From assembly GCA_012845835.1 (NCBI GenBank), contig JABAKD010000008.1:7734775-7798774 (forward strand): a DNA stretch of 64,000 nucleotides, given 5' to 3'. Below, in pieces: positions 1 to 10,735 of the stretch. The translations under genes and the position numbers were made by a program. The notes under the pieces were generated by a model. It was not told the origin of the DNA. It did not search any database and worked only from the letters and a program-made list of their open reading frames with translations. Positions within the stretch are counted from its first letter, which is position 1. Each line of letters opens with the position of its first letter. Origin of the DNA: Undaria pinnatifida. Taxonomy: Eukaryota; Sar; Phaeophyceae; Laminariales; Alariaceae.

Positions 1-850
1 ATAGTACCCGCCAGGCAATGTAGGGCCTGACTGGTGGTTGTGTTTCAATCAGGTTTGTGGTGGCAGCAGCACGCGCCCATGCATCCTTTCCGGACAAATC
101 CGAACTAATGTTGGAAAAACAGAGGGAATAGAATTCGGACAGAATTAAGCCAATGTCACAACCCAAGGTGTCTCTCAGACGAGACTGAGTTTGAGGATTC
201 TTTTTTTTTTGCAAAACCCGAAAGAATCGCATCACAGAATCTGCAAAATCCGCATTGAATAAATGAGGGTAGTTTCGCTGGTGTCATCTGTCGAATCATT
301 GCATCTCATGTGACGCATGAAGAGATGTGTCAACCCGGAAGGAAGTACCCGCCAGGCAATGTAGGGCCGGACTGGTGGTTGTATTTCAATCAGGTTTGTG
401 GTGGCAGCAGCACGCGCCCATGCATCCTTTCCGGACAAATCCGAACTAATGTTGGAAAAACAGAGGGAATAGAATTCGGACAGAATTTCGCCAATGTCAC
501 AATCCAAGGTGTCTCTCAGACGAGACTGAGTTTGAGGATTCTTTTTTTTTTGCAAAACCCGAAAGAATCGCATCACAGAATCTGCTAAATCCGCATTGAA
601 TAAATGAGGGTAGTTTCGCTGGTGTCATCTGTCGAATCATTGCATCTCATGTGACGCATGAAGAGATGTGTCAACCCGGAAGGAAGTACCCGCCAGGCAA
701 TGTAGGGCCGGACTGGTGGTTGTATTTCAATCAGGTTTGTGGTGGCAGCAGCACGCGCCCATGCATCCTTTCCGGACAAATCCGAACTAATGTTGGAAAA
801 ACAGAGGGAATAGAATTCGGACAGAATTTCGCCAATGTTACAACCCAAGG
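1..850. repeat. 341-bp tandem satellite, about 2.5 units
   Basis: The word gtagggcc recurs at 20, 361 and 702, an exact 341-bp period, and the units differ by only a few substitutions. The array is cut by the left window edge and ends near 850, where the sequence diverges. Each unit has a T-rich run after a gaggattc word. Reading frames of 80-115 codons occur on both strands, but 341 is not a multiple of three, so no frame runs through the array. I see no protein family in them. Confidence 0.93.
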
Positions 851-899
851 CATACGTCCATTTCAAACTTTGGATGTTTGGTTGTTGGGTTTATCTAAA

Positions 900-1760
900 G
901 CATAACTCAAACACACACCTCACTACTTGAACTTAGTGTAGAGCAGCCCGCATCTATCCACCACATAAATCCGGGTTTTCAGGTCCTCTGTCTTTACCTA
1001 ACACATAAATCACGGTAGTTGGGTGCTCTCACCTTATCTACAGAACCAAACAACCAAACAACCAAACAACCAAACAACCAAACAGCGAAGAAGTAAAAAA
1101 CACAGAACAGCTACTTTAACTTAGTGTGATGTGCCCCGCCTTTACCTACCAAACAAACAACTAAACAACCAAACAACCAAACAACCAAAAAGCGAAGAAG
1201 TAAAAAACACAACAGCGGAACAGCAGAACAGCAGAGCAGCTACTTGAAGGTAGTGTGGAATGCCCCGTCGTTATCTACCACATAAATCGCAGAAGTCGGG
1301 TGATCTGTCTTATATAATACATAAATACAAAGTAGTCGTTTCTCTGTATTTATCTAACACAGAAGTACATAATGGTCGTTTCTATGTCTTCATCTAACAC
1401 ATAAATCACGGCAATTGGGTGCTCTGTCTTTATCTACAGAAACCAAACAACCAAACAACCAAACAATCAAACAACCAAACAATCAAACAACCAAACAATC
1501 AAACAACCAACAGCGAAGAACTAACCCCAGCAATGGAAGAGCAGGACAGCAGAGCGGTTACTTTAGGGTAGTGTGGAATGCCCCGTCGTTATCTGCCACA
1601 TAAATCGCAGAATTCGGGTGATCTGTCTTTATCTAACATAAAAATACATAATGGTCGTTTCTCTGTCTTTAATTAACACATAAATACGCATTGGGTGAAA
1701 CTCATTTCTCAGTACAAAACAACCAGACAGCCAAACAACCAAACGTCAAGGCGCGAGAGT
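900..1760. repeat. Diverged tandem units with (CCAAACAA)n tracts
   Basis: Four tracts of ccaaacaa repeats (about 1042-1085, 1150-1190, 1436-1512 and 1716-1747) alternate with related spacers. The spacers carry phrases such as cacataaatc and gtgtggaatgccccg. The pattern is an irregular tandem array with units of roughly 150-350 bp. No coding sequence is visible. Confidence 0.8.
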
Positions 1761-1853
1761 TTCTGGTAAGGCGCGCCGGATGGAGTGTCTATCAAGTCAT
1801 AAGTTTTCTGTAGAATGCTCTCACCATCTGATTAGACTTTGCGCGTAGCAATT

Positions 1854-2528
1854 CTAAATAGATATCCGTACAGCAACAGACAGGAGATAAATGACAAGGC
1901 ATGCAATGACAGCTTTGTACACGCTTACACCGTTTTCTGGAGCGGGGTCGGGGACACCGCGCACCCGAGCGGGGTCGGGGAGTTCTTGTCCTGTGCCGGG
2001 TTTTATTTGAAGCATCGGCTCCGCACACCATGGACACACTTGGCCTACTCTCTCTGCATTTAATAGAAGACAATCCAAGTGTAAGATGTTCGAGCAACAT
2101 TTGGATAAAGCGAGTGTTCCCTTGTCGTCGTTGTCGTTAAGATTTCCCCAACAGATGGCACATTCCGTGTTGTTGATTTCGTTCATGATTCGAGTCGCAA
2201 TCTTTTTGCAGGATTCCTTCCATGTGGCATGGTTTATAGATCTGATCTCCTGGTTCAGCTTCCTTTCCATGTATTCATACAAGGGTATGTGCAATTTTTT
2301 GAAAGCTTCCGTAAAAGCTTCCGAATCTTCTTGCGGTAGTAGACGCCTTACAATATTTTTGACGAGGTTGACTGCACCCTGCCCGTCCGGTGTAAATGAA
2401 TTCAACACGTTGACCGAAGGAACGCAAACCGGGTCCTCATCTTCTGCATCGGCCCGATACTCCAAAACGCACGGTGCGACACAATCCTCTGGTTTCTCTA
2501 TACCAAAGCATTCTGTAAAATGGGGCAT
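1854..2528 (-). CDS. RING-like, tail-anchored protein (candidate E3 ubiquitin ligase)
   Basis: This 224-residue protein is chosen from the ATG at 2528, the first ATG beyond the stretch antisense to the divergent gene; the frame stays open upstream but only as a shadow of that gene. A RING-like cluster lies at residues 123-168: C123-x2-C126, C144 or C145, H150, C153 and C165-x2-C168. The usual fourth-ligand position near N148 is not a Cys or His, so one zinc site may be incomplete. Residues 205-220 (AVIACLVIYLLSVAV) are hydrophobic and sit at the extreme C terminus, as in a tail anchor. RING proteins bring E2-ubiquitin to substrates, and a tail anchor would place this one on a cytosolic membrane face. 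It shares a 66-bp spacer with an OTU-like gene. The E3 role is inferred from the motif. Confidence 0.55.
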   Translation of the reverse strand: MPHFTECFGIEKPEDCVAPCVLEYRADAEDEDPVCVPSVNVLNSFTPDGQGAVNLVKNIVRRLLPQEDSEAFTEAFKKLHIPLYEYMERKLNQEIRSINHATWKESCKKIATRIMNEINNTECAICWGNLNDNDDKGTLALSKCCSNILHLDCLLLNAERVGQVCPWCAEPMLQIKPGTGQELPDPARVRGVPDPAPENGVSVYKAVIACLVIYLLSVAVRISI

Positions 2529-2594
2529 ACTTGCTTCTATCGTGGCTGATAATTTACAACATTTTTTTAAAAACTTTTGCCAGGTTTTACGAAC
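2529..2594. promoter_or_regulatory. Compact divergent intergenic region
   Basis: Only 66 bp separate the two divergent start codons (minus 2528, plus 2595). The stretch is AT-rich, with a run of T followed by A around 2561-2573. No clear TATA box is assignable to either gene. Regulation from a shared promoter is inferred from the geometry only. Confidence 0.4.
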
Positions 2595-4385
2595 ATGGCT
2601 CCTGCTATTTTGCACAAAAAGAACACGACCGCTCTTGGCGAGCTGGGTCTGTGGTGGCTGAAAAACTTCGGCAGCGGGTACTGCGGCGACCTTTCGGTGT
2701 TCACGTGGTGCTTGGTGGACAACGGCGGCTTTCGCCCAGCGCAGGCCCAGCAAGCGCTGTACGGCAAGAATAATCGGGGACGAGTGATGAGGCTGCTCCG
2801 ACAGGGCCGCAAACGGATGGTCGACTACGCGCGTTCCCTCCCACCCGACGATTTTTTCACAGATGACCCGGTCGAGGAGGATGAGATCGATCTCCCCGAC
2901 TTGGACACATGGGCAAAAGAGATCGAAGATGGCAAACCTCTCGATGTCCGCGGCGTTTTGCTTGTTGCGGAGCAGTGCGGAACCGAGGTGCAGATAATCC
3001 AGCAGATGGTGGAGGGCGACACCTACATGCTGAGGGACGCCGACGGCTTCAGCACTCCCCTGAGGGAGAATGGACGCATCCTGTGGACATCTAAGTGCCA
3101 CTTCGAGACGGTTGTCACCAAGGTGAAGCGGGGAGTATTTGCGTGTTTGTGTGATAGAATTAGAGTGTAAATCCTACTTCACCCGTTTGTCGAGATATCG
3201 TTAATGCTTGTCAAGTACCTAAACTTGATTTTGTTTTCTCTCCTTTCTTGTTTCCTGTTTGTTGTCTCTCGCAACAACAGGATCACTTTTTCTCTAGAGT
3301 TACGACGAGCTCTGTGGACGACATGCTGGATTTCCTGGAAGCGATTCTATCTTCCACGGAAATCGCGCCCACTCCGTCTGGCCCGGCTTTTCCCCCGGCC
3401 CCGTCTTCTTCCGGTGGGGAGCCTGCTTCTGGTGACCCGGCCCCGTCTTCTTTCGATGGGGAGCCTGCTTCTGGCGACCCGGCCGCGTCTTCTGCCGGTG
3501 GAGAGCCTGCTTCTGGCGACCCGGCCCCGCCTTCTTCCGGTGGGGAGCCTGCTTCTGGCGACCCGGACCCGTCTTCTTCCGGCGGGGAGCCTGCTTCTGG
3601 CGACCCGGCCCCGTCTTCTTCCGGTGACGACGACGGAAACATGTGGGACATCTCTTTCGGCGATTTTCCGGGTTTCCCGGAAGTGCCTCCTTCCCCGGCA
3701 ACAGTTGTCAATGGCGGTGGCGCTGCCGCCGCCGCTGCGGGTGTTGACACCCCTGTCTTCGCCACGAAGAGGCAGGTGAAGAACAGCAAGCGTGCCATGG
3801 CGAGGAAGAAGGCGTATCAGGCGCGCACAGCGGCACCGGCGGCGGCACCAGCGGCACCAACGCCCCCGACTGCTCCGACGCCCACCACCCTGCCCCACCC
3901 GCAGAAAGTTCACCGGGTTTGCCGGAACAGGAGTCGCCGCCGTGTAGGCGTGAGTGGGCGCAAGAACAAGCACCGGGGCTGCCGTGGCCGTGGTTGGAGT
4001 GGCAAGTGCACCAGACGTCGTCTCAAGCGGAAGGGCAGGGGCTGGACCGTCAAGAAGAAGAGGTGTGGGGATGGCATTCGGTGCGAGCAGGAGTTCACGT
4101 TCAACGCGACGGAGGAGAACTACCGGGACCTGCGCGACCAGATCAGGGGCGGTGGAGCTCTGGGGAAAGGGATGAAAGCGGTGAGTTAAAGATTTAGGTC
4201 GAGTGGTTTGCGTGTTTCTCTTGTTGATTTCTTCGCATTTTTCTTTTTTTTTACTCATGAAACTTACTGTCCCACTGTTCTTTTATAATTGGTGTCGGAC
4301 TCGTTTTATCTATGCACAGGGTGGATGTGGCAGGAAGGAGGAGAGTAAAACTGCATCTGCTCCCGTGCCAGGTGAGGGAGTTTGA
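2595..4385 (+). CDS. OTU-like cysteine protease with Ser/Pro/Gly repeats and basic Cys-rich tail, three exons
   Basis: Proposed exons are 2595-3122, 3281-4180 and 4320-4385. The introns are 158 and 139 bp, both phase 0, with donors GTGAAG and GTGAGT and pyrimidine-rich acceptors ending caacaacag and tatgcacag. The joined frame is open for 497 residues. Residues 27-40 (SGYCGDLSVF) fit the catalytic Cys block of OTU proteases, and DTWAKEIEDGKPLDVRG with the following helix fits their middle. H169 in KCHFETVV fits the C-terminal catalytic His, about 139 residues after C30. OTU proteases cleave ubiquitin. Exon 2 adds six 14-residue repeats (SSSGGEPASGDPAP type), an acidic stretch, then an Arg/Lys/Cys-rich segment. 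The spacing suits the OTU fold, but the Cys block is atypical, so activity is uncertain. The last exon is only 21 codons. Confidence 0.55.
3401..3652 (+). repeat. 42-bp coding minisatellite, six units
   Basis: Units begin at 3401, 3443, 3485, 3527, 3569 and 3611, exactly 42 bp apart, so the frame is preserved. Each encodes a 14-residue Ser/Gly/Glu/Pro/Ala/Asp unit of the OTU-like protein. Such arrays usually vary in copy number between individuals. Confidence 0.9.
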
Positions 4386-4428
4386 TTTTCTGCAGTCAAA
4401 CACACCATGTGCATCAATACATTTTGTT

Positions 4429-5064
4429 TTACGATTTTACGACGCTGTGCCACGACATCCAGCCATGATCCCGGTGAGAGACGTTAACTCTTTCAAAGAG
4501 GAAAAGGCGGTGCTGAGTGTCTCCTTCGCTATCTATGTCTACGGTGCCTGTCAGGATAAGTTTGCCTAAATCAAAAGACAAAGGTAGAGTCTTGAACACT
4601 TCGGTGAACAGGTTGGGTACGAGACCGTCGCTGAACTTTTTCTCATCGCCCATTATGAGATAATATACCGTATCTACAAACGATGAAATTGCCTGACTGA
4701 TAATAGATTTCAAATTGACTCCCGTTTTAACATCGGTAGCCTGTGCTTTGAACACTTTGGCCAGCCCAGGTAGACCAGCGAAGAAGGCTTTTAAAGACAG
4801 CATGAAGTCTGATATGAAGTCAAATACCCTACCTACAGACTTGTGTGCTAGGTAGCACGTCTCTCCAAGTGTTGCGGTGACTATATTTAGCACAAGTCTC
4901 CACACCGATACAAATTGGTTGAGAATAAACAGCACGACGCTTGTCACAGTCTGAACGACAAACGTGAGGATGAAGAACACGGTATCTCTCACAAAAGAAA
5001 TGGTATTGATGGCGGTCTCGCCAACGAACGTCACTGTTGAACTCAGTGATCGTAGCAGGATCAT
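4429..5064 (-). CDS. Hypothetical membrane protein
   Basis: From the first ATG (5064) this is 211 residues, but the frame continues upstream for 35 codons to about 5169 without an ATG. That extension is strongly hydrophobic (IVVGIICGVSSIVVS), so an upstream exon may supply the true start. Hydrophobic segments follow in the N-terminal half (VFFILTFVVQTVTSVVLFIL and VWRLVLNIVTAT), then a more polar half with short amphipathic stretches. I recognise no family. The gene converges on the OTU-like gene, with stop codons 43 bp apart. A TATA-like sequence (tttatttata, read on the minus strand) lies near 5240-5252, upstream of the extension. The gene could be part of the same cassette as the RING/OTU pair. 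Confidence 0.45.
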   Translation of the reverse strand: MILLRSLSSTVTFVGETAINTISFVRDTVFFILTFVVQTVTSVVLFILNQFVSVWRLVLNIVTATLGETCYLAHKSVGRVFDFISDFMLSLKAFFAGLPGLAKVFKAQATDVKTGVNLKSIISQAISSFVDTVYYLIMGDEKKFSDGLVPNLFTEVFKTLPLSFDLGKLILTGTVDIDSEGDTQHRLFLFERVNVSHRDHGWMSWHSVVKS

Positions 5065-5599
5065 CACTACGAATCGTGCCAGAATCACGGCCGCGAGGAC
5101 TGCATTCGTCACAGTAGATACTACGATGGACGACACGCCACAAATAATGCCGACAACAATTTTCTTCACAACCTTGACTGCAATTTGTGCACCTTATGCG
5201 CGAGCCACCCACCCGCACCGTATAGAACCTCACTTTGCGGTATAAATAAACCTTACGTAGTGCCATTCGAATCGCAAGGATAAACCATACCCAATCGCAT
5301 CGAACGATTTCATAAAACCACCGAACCGAAACCGAGCGGAACCGAACGACAATTTGAGGTTGACACCTAAGAAAAAAAGTGTCAGCGTCCACATGACAAG
5401 GACGAACCAATCTACCTACGGACAAAGGGACCTCTGGCACCAACAGCAGCATAACCCTCTGCCGGGTGTTGCTTAGAAAACTTTGGTTTTGGCAATGAGG
5501 CCGTCATTGCCTTGTTTGAAAAACAAACTTGATTGCGGCGTATGTGCATTCCATTATTGTAATAAGTGTGTACGTCTGTCAGCTGTATACCTCCGTCTG

Positions 5600-6900
5600 C
5601 CTGTCCGCCGAGGTATCATCGATTGCGAGAAATGTACGCCTCCGATTTACGCAAACACGGCGTCTATAGAAGCGGGCGAGTTTGTGCCAACTCGTGAAGC
5701 TTGTTTCGTCGCACGTCGTCTCGGGCTGGCCGCGGTCGCCGTGCTGCTGTGATTTTGGTGGCCTAGTAGTGCTTTGGAAGCAGAAGTTTTTTTTGTTTCA
5801 TCTTTTTCTTCGCACGCTCACGACCTGCACGCACGAGATGTACCGCTCTAATAATAACGAAGCGGCTTTTAGCCTTGATTGCCAAAAGAACTCTTCCTTG
5901 TAATGAGGCAATTTTTTGGCTTGAGGCAAAAAACCCTCATCATTGCAGCGCGCCCGCAGACTTCCACTATTTACTTGGTCCTCTGCCTGTCTGCCTGTCT
6001 AACTTTTTGCCTTGTCTGTCTGACGGTCTTTCTGTCAGCTGTCCACTGTCTGGTAGCAAAAAATAAGATCTTGGATTGCTACAGCTTCACGTGCCCGATT
6101 TCCGCAAAACCCGGCGTCTACAAGAGCGGGCGAGCTTGTGCTAACTCCTGGAGCCTATTTCATCTCACGCCGTCTCGAGTTGATTTTTTCGTAGCATTCC
6201 TTGTCGAACGCACACGACCTACTGCACGCGGGACCCTTGCCTCCTTTCCCACTCTACTGTTAACAGTAATGAGGCAAGGACGAGTGAGCGAGGCGACCGA
6301 CGTCGTTTTTTCCATGTATGGAAAAAAAATCTCTTCATTGCCGGGTGCGCAAAGAATTCCATTCTCATTTAGGATGCACGTTTGTTTGTTTGTCTGCTCG
6401 ATTTCTTGTCTGTGAGCCCGTCGCGGTATTTCTGATTGCGCGAGCTTTGCGTGACCGATTCCCACAAACCCGGGGCCTACATGAGCGGACGAGCTGACGG
6501 TAACTCGTGGGACTTGAACTTCTCGCAAGCCGTCTCGCGTTCGCCACGGTCGCCGCGCTGCTGTGTTTTTGGTGGTCATGCTGCTGCGCGTTTTGGGCGC
6601 AGCGGGATTTTGTTATTTCGCTTGTTTCCAACGCACACGGACTGCTGCTAATGCAAGGCACTCTTGCCTCATTTGCTACTCTACTCTCATGAAAACATAA
6701 ATACACTCCTCCTGTGAGATCGAAAATCGTCCAAACTAAAATTTGCAAGCTGTGTGTGATACTCCGATCGCGCGTATTACTGGGTGTGTCCTCATTATTG
6801 ATACCACTTGAGTAATAAGGCAAAACGAGGGAGCGGAGCGACCTAGGTTGTTTTTTGCCTTGCGTGGCCAAAACGCCTCTTCATTGCGGGGTGCGTACAG
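5600..6900. repeat. Diverged tandem repeat, about 360-455 bp units
   Basis: Three related blocks carry a gatttccgcaaaacccggcg-like phrase at 5642, 6097 and 6457, each followed by a gagcgggcgag word, a gccgtctcg word and a later run of T. The units are too diverged and too indel-rich to encode a shared protein. The sequence from 5065 to 5600 between this array and the membrane-protein gene shows nothing else recognisable. Confidence 0.7.
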
Positions 6901-7660
6901 GCAGTCTTCTATCATTTAAAAAGTATTTTATATATATACAAGGGCTCCGCACGGGTAGGACAGGGCAGCACTTTGACTTGTTCGACTCAACATTCGATAG
7001 AGTAAAAATGTTACTACGCAACACATAGTGTACCCGTGTAGAAGGTAAAGTAATGCCAAGAGATCGATATAGACTAAAAGTGGACTACTTCTGCTCTTTC
7101 TTGCGTGACTCCGATTCCGAACTTCATCGTAATACTTCGATAGGATGAATCCGAACCCACGCAGACCGACCCTCTAGTCTGGCCACGAAGAGACGTTCCG
7201 AGTGCGTTTCTTGGTTTTTTGACTGAAACAAGCATCCAGGGCCAGCAAGGGGGTGGCCATGTACGCTGCATGTATTCTATGTAGCCACTGAGAGGCCCGC
7301 ACTGAGCCAGCGTCTGCTACACCATGCATAAAGTATCTAGATTCGAGGCTCGCAGACCGACTGTCTGTGTCGATAGTCTGATCGTGGAGAGGCTTGCTGG
7401 CGGTATTCTAGGCGTGACACACGGTGTCGCTGCCTTCGTCATTCAATTCCTCGAATGATATTGTAATAATAATGCTACTACTTGTTGCTATCTGGTAGAT
7501 AGAGTATTAGTAGTACGCGATAGCACTTGACTAAGAATTCAGCAGTTGAGAATTTCATGCTCGAGTTTTAGACGAAAATAAAACAAAACATATATTACCT
7601 GGTATGGCCTTTTATCTGATCGCTGGTTGCTTGTTGACCGTGGATCGTACATAAAGTAAC
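6901..7660. other. No feature recognised
   Basis: I find no convincing coding frame, RNA gene or repeat here. The sequence is near-average in composition, with short AT-rich runs near 6930 and 7580. Confidence 0.5.
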
Positions 7661-7664
7661 CATC

Positions 7665-8260
7665 ATCTGGGGGTGATAGGTTCCCATCCCAGGATCATAA
7701 TCAATCCACACATACATATACAACTCCGACAACCCGCAAACAAACACGGATGGATATCACCAGGATTGATATCTCCCCGCACAGTGTGGAAATCCCCAAC
7801 CTCACCGACCGGCCGATCGCTGATTGGCTGGGGGTCGTATATTATGGAGACAGCTCCACCCGGGGGCGATAAAGTCCCATCCCCGGTAGGGATCATTCTA
7901 TCTCTCGAATTTAGACAAACCGGAGAATAAAACCGATTTCTCTCCGGTCGTCACCGCCCCTAACGGTGCGGAAGCCCCGACTCCGCCGGCTAAAATCGCT
8001 GATTGGTTCGAGCTCCACAGCGTCGCCCCACCCTATTAATAGGAGGATAATAGAGGCTCACAACCCAATGGGGGGCAGTTCCGTCGCACACGGGGGGGAT
8101 AGGGCCCCATTCGCAGTTCAGAAATTCTCCGAATCTTTACAGCTCCAACAACGCGGGAACTATAACGATGATCTCCCGGGTCGATACCTCCCCGCACGGC
8201 GTGTCAACCCCGACCCCATTGGTTTATTCGTGGTTTGCTGGTAGGCTTTGACCCATTAAG
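7665..8260. repeat. Diverged tandem repeat, about 190-230 bp units, three copies
   Basis: A gggggtgatag-like word followed by cccatc recurs near 7669, 7861 and 8091. Each copy also carries a ctccccgcac-like word and a gctgattgg-like or related word. The copies are heavily diverged. Confidence 0.7.
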
Positions 8261-9949
8261 CTCACAATCATTTCGACCGACCTGGGTTTTCTCGCGTACT
8301 TCCGTATACGGCAAACATTTGCAATGCGAGAACAATTTGAACCGCTATTTGCATGATGGGTCGCACAAAAAAGCGATTTTAAGCCCATGTCAGGTTGGCG
8401 TGCCGAGCAAGCACGATCAAAATGAGGGTGAAAAACACTTCAAAAGCAACAACAGCACCGAACGCAATATATAAATGAACGAATCAGAGCGATTTGAATC
8501 CAGGATCGAGGGCCCCCTGGTTATAAACACAATTCCGAACACGAAAAAATGCGGTGTTCAAAGCAAAACGACATAATAAATAGAACTAACACTCGCACAA
8601 CACGAGTACAATAACCGTGGAAAAAAGCCTGAAATGAGGGCTAAACAGTGCGTAGTTGACCCGCGTAATAATGGTCGAATAGTCATTGAATAGCATAATC
8701 ACCTCCTTGTCGCTTACGCGACACCGAAATGTACCTACCCACGCTGCTTGGCGTTCTCAGCAGTTAGTTGATCCTTTTCTTTCGAATTTTTGCAAATAAA
8801 ATAAAATCTCACAACAATGGGAATTAAACTCAAGGACCAACGCTAGTAGCATTCGTTGATAACCACTAGATAGACCACCGGGGCGACTGGCTCAACATAA
8901 CTCACTAGAGATTATCAATCAGTAATCAGCAGCAAGGAGCTCGTCAAGTAAGAATCAACACAAAACTATTTGTCAGCTACGTACCAACAAGACCGCTCTT
9001 TTTCCAGTTGACCCCGGTAAACGACCAAAACAGCAACGTAGGCAGAGGCACCACAGCAACAAACAAATCATGCCTCCCACATTGTCTATACCTCTCACTG
9101 TAGAGTATCCTCGGGGAAAAGAACCATCAAGCGATGCGATACCGGGACGAATGCATGCCACTGGTTTCTTCCGAGAATACCATCTATACTGCTTATTTCA
9201 CGACCTTCGCGTGGCGCAGCTTAACAACAGGAACGATTTTTCCCCTTGTTTTTTACGTCGAAAAGATATTCCCTGTTTTTTTGTACACCCTCCCCTTGCT
9301 ATAAGTCAGACAAAAAGCGTGTGTGTACTAGAGCGCATCAGTGTGTGTGCTCTTACTCGTATCTATATTACTTGCACGACTACAAACTACGTCGACGTGC
9401 CCGAACTACCACACCCCCTGGAGGCTGGGGACGTAGCCACTCGCTGCTGTGTGGCATTTTCTGGCGCAGTAATCGTGATCACTACCTCCTCGTTTTAGTC
9501 ATGCGTGCGCTTGCCATGTCTATCCATGTACGTACGTACCTAACAAAATTCAATAATGGAATGCACTACTACCATGATGTCATACCTGCCGCGGTACCAT
9601 GGGGTTTTCTTCAATACTAAATATTATTTGTTTTGGGACAAAAAATGACGCCAATTTGGAAATAATGTCTTACCAAGTTTTCGTTTATCAACCTCTCCAT
9701 ACACATGTACATCAAGGTCCGAAGAATAACTGGAGATTACCGTTCACAATACAATGTTTTCAGCGCTTCTCGCTTGTCTCGCTCAGCATCCATCCGCGTT
9801 CACGTCGAGGTGCTGCACGGATTGACCTGCAACAACAGTCAGTAGCCAGAGAACTCTTGCAACCACACAACAAAGCGGTCGAAACACTACTACCTTGATA
9901 TTGACCCCTAACTTTAGAAGTGCATCCACGTTTCGTTTGTGAATAAATA
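8261..9949. other. No gene recognised; short dispersed-repeat similarity near 9630-9840
   Basis: No open frame here looks coding. The stretch 9630-9840 shares phrases (gccaatttggaaat, then ctcgcttgtctcgctc) with 12200-12380, and the latter half resembles 57660-57720. This suggests an old dispersed repeat. Confidence 0.45.
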
Positions 9950-9959
9950 CAGGGCTTTT

Positions 9960-10200
9960 GACGGGTCGGGTCAAATCTCGCGGGTCGGGTCGGGTCGGGT
10001 CGGGTCAGCTGACCCGACCCGACCCGCGAGATTTTCGAGACGTCTTGACCCGACCCGACCCGACCCGCGAGATTTTCGAGACGTCTTGACCCGACCCGAC
10101 CCGACCCGCGAGATTTTCGAGATGTCTTGACCCGACCCGACCGACCCGCGAGATTTTGAAATCGTCCTGACCCGACCCGACCCGACCCGCGACAATCCGG
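9960..10200. repeat. Subterminal GGGTC array, left end of hAT-like copy 1
   Basis: Tandem units of about 42 bp carry three or four GGGTC words in a row on one strand, with a GACGTC-containing spacer. The order GGGTCGGGTCGGGTCGGG satisfies the G3N2 pattern of a G-quadruplex. The palindrome gggtcagctgaccc switches the strand of the G-rich runs near 10005-10020. Confidence 0.85.
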
Positions 10201-10626
10201 GTGACCCGCGAGATTCGGGTCGTCTGGCGGGTCACGTGAACTTGACCCGTGACATTTCTCACGGGTCAAAGTCAACAAGTCACGGGTCAAAGCATGTATA
10301 CCTCGGTCGGTTGGTTGGTCCTTGGTCCCTCGTACTTTTCCCAGTATGTCGTGTTCTCTGCGTTTTTTACCGGCATTTTTTGCAGCTGATGATTATGTCA
10401 TGTGGTGTGCGCGCGAGGAATAGGAAAGAAACCGCAACCCACATGCATGGACATGCCCGTACCGTTAGACCACCGGGTCGACCCGACGAGCGACCCGACG
10501 AGCGAGCTAGATATAATTTGCAAGTGCAATCTCCGGCCCCGGCAAGCAGCCTAGCTAAGCCGCCTCCGGCAGCAAGCCCACAACTGGGGCGGTGGATCTG
10601 TCAGCAGGGGGATCCGCGAGGATGCG

Positions 10627-10735
10627 TTGTCTGCTGCTGCTGGTGCTTGCTGCTGCCAAGGTGCTGCTGCTGCTGTGCTGCTGCTGCTGCTGCTAGCTGC
10701 TGCTGCTGCTGCTGCTGCTTGCTGCCGCTGCTGCT
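10627..10735. repeat. CTG-rich triplet tract
   Basis: Imperfect runs of CTG, interrupted by single changes, lie within the hAT-like element. The second copy has the matching CAG-rich tract at about 42001-42075. All three frames give long Ala, Cys or Leu runs, so I do not treat it as coding. Confidence 0.85.

Noticed and set aside
2529-3101. N-terminal extension of the RING-like frame up to 3101
   Set aside because: It lies antisense to OTU-like exon 1 and looks like its shadow. The first ATG outside that overlap is at 2528.
3283-4258. Long minus-strand open frames opposite OTU-like exon 2
   Set aside because: They are shadows of a GC-rich 42-bp coding repeat and give low-complexity Arg or Gly/Pro products. 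The plus-strand frame has matching splice sites and domain logic.
8485-8530. tRNA 3' end (gatttgaatccagg)
   Set aside because: Neither strand gives a pairing T-stem plus acceptor stem.
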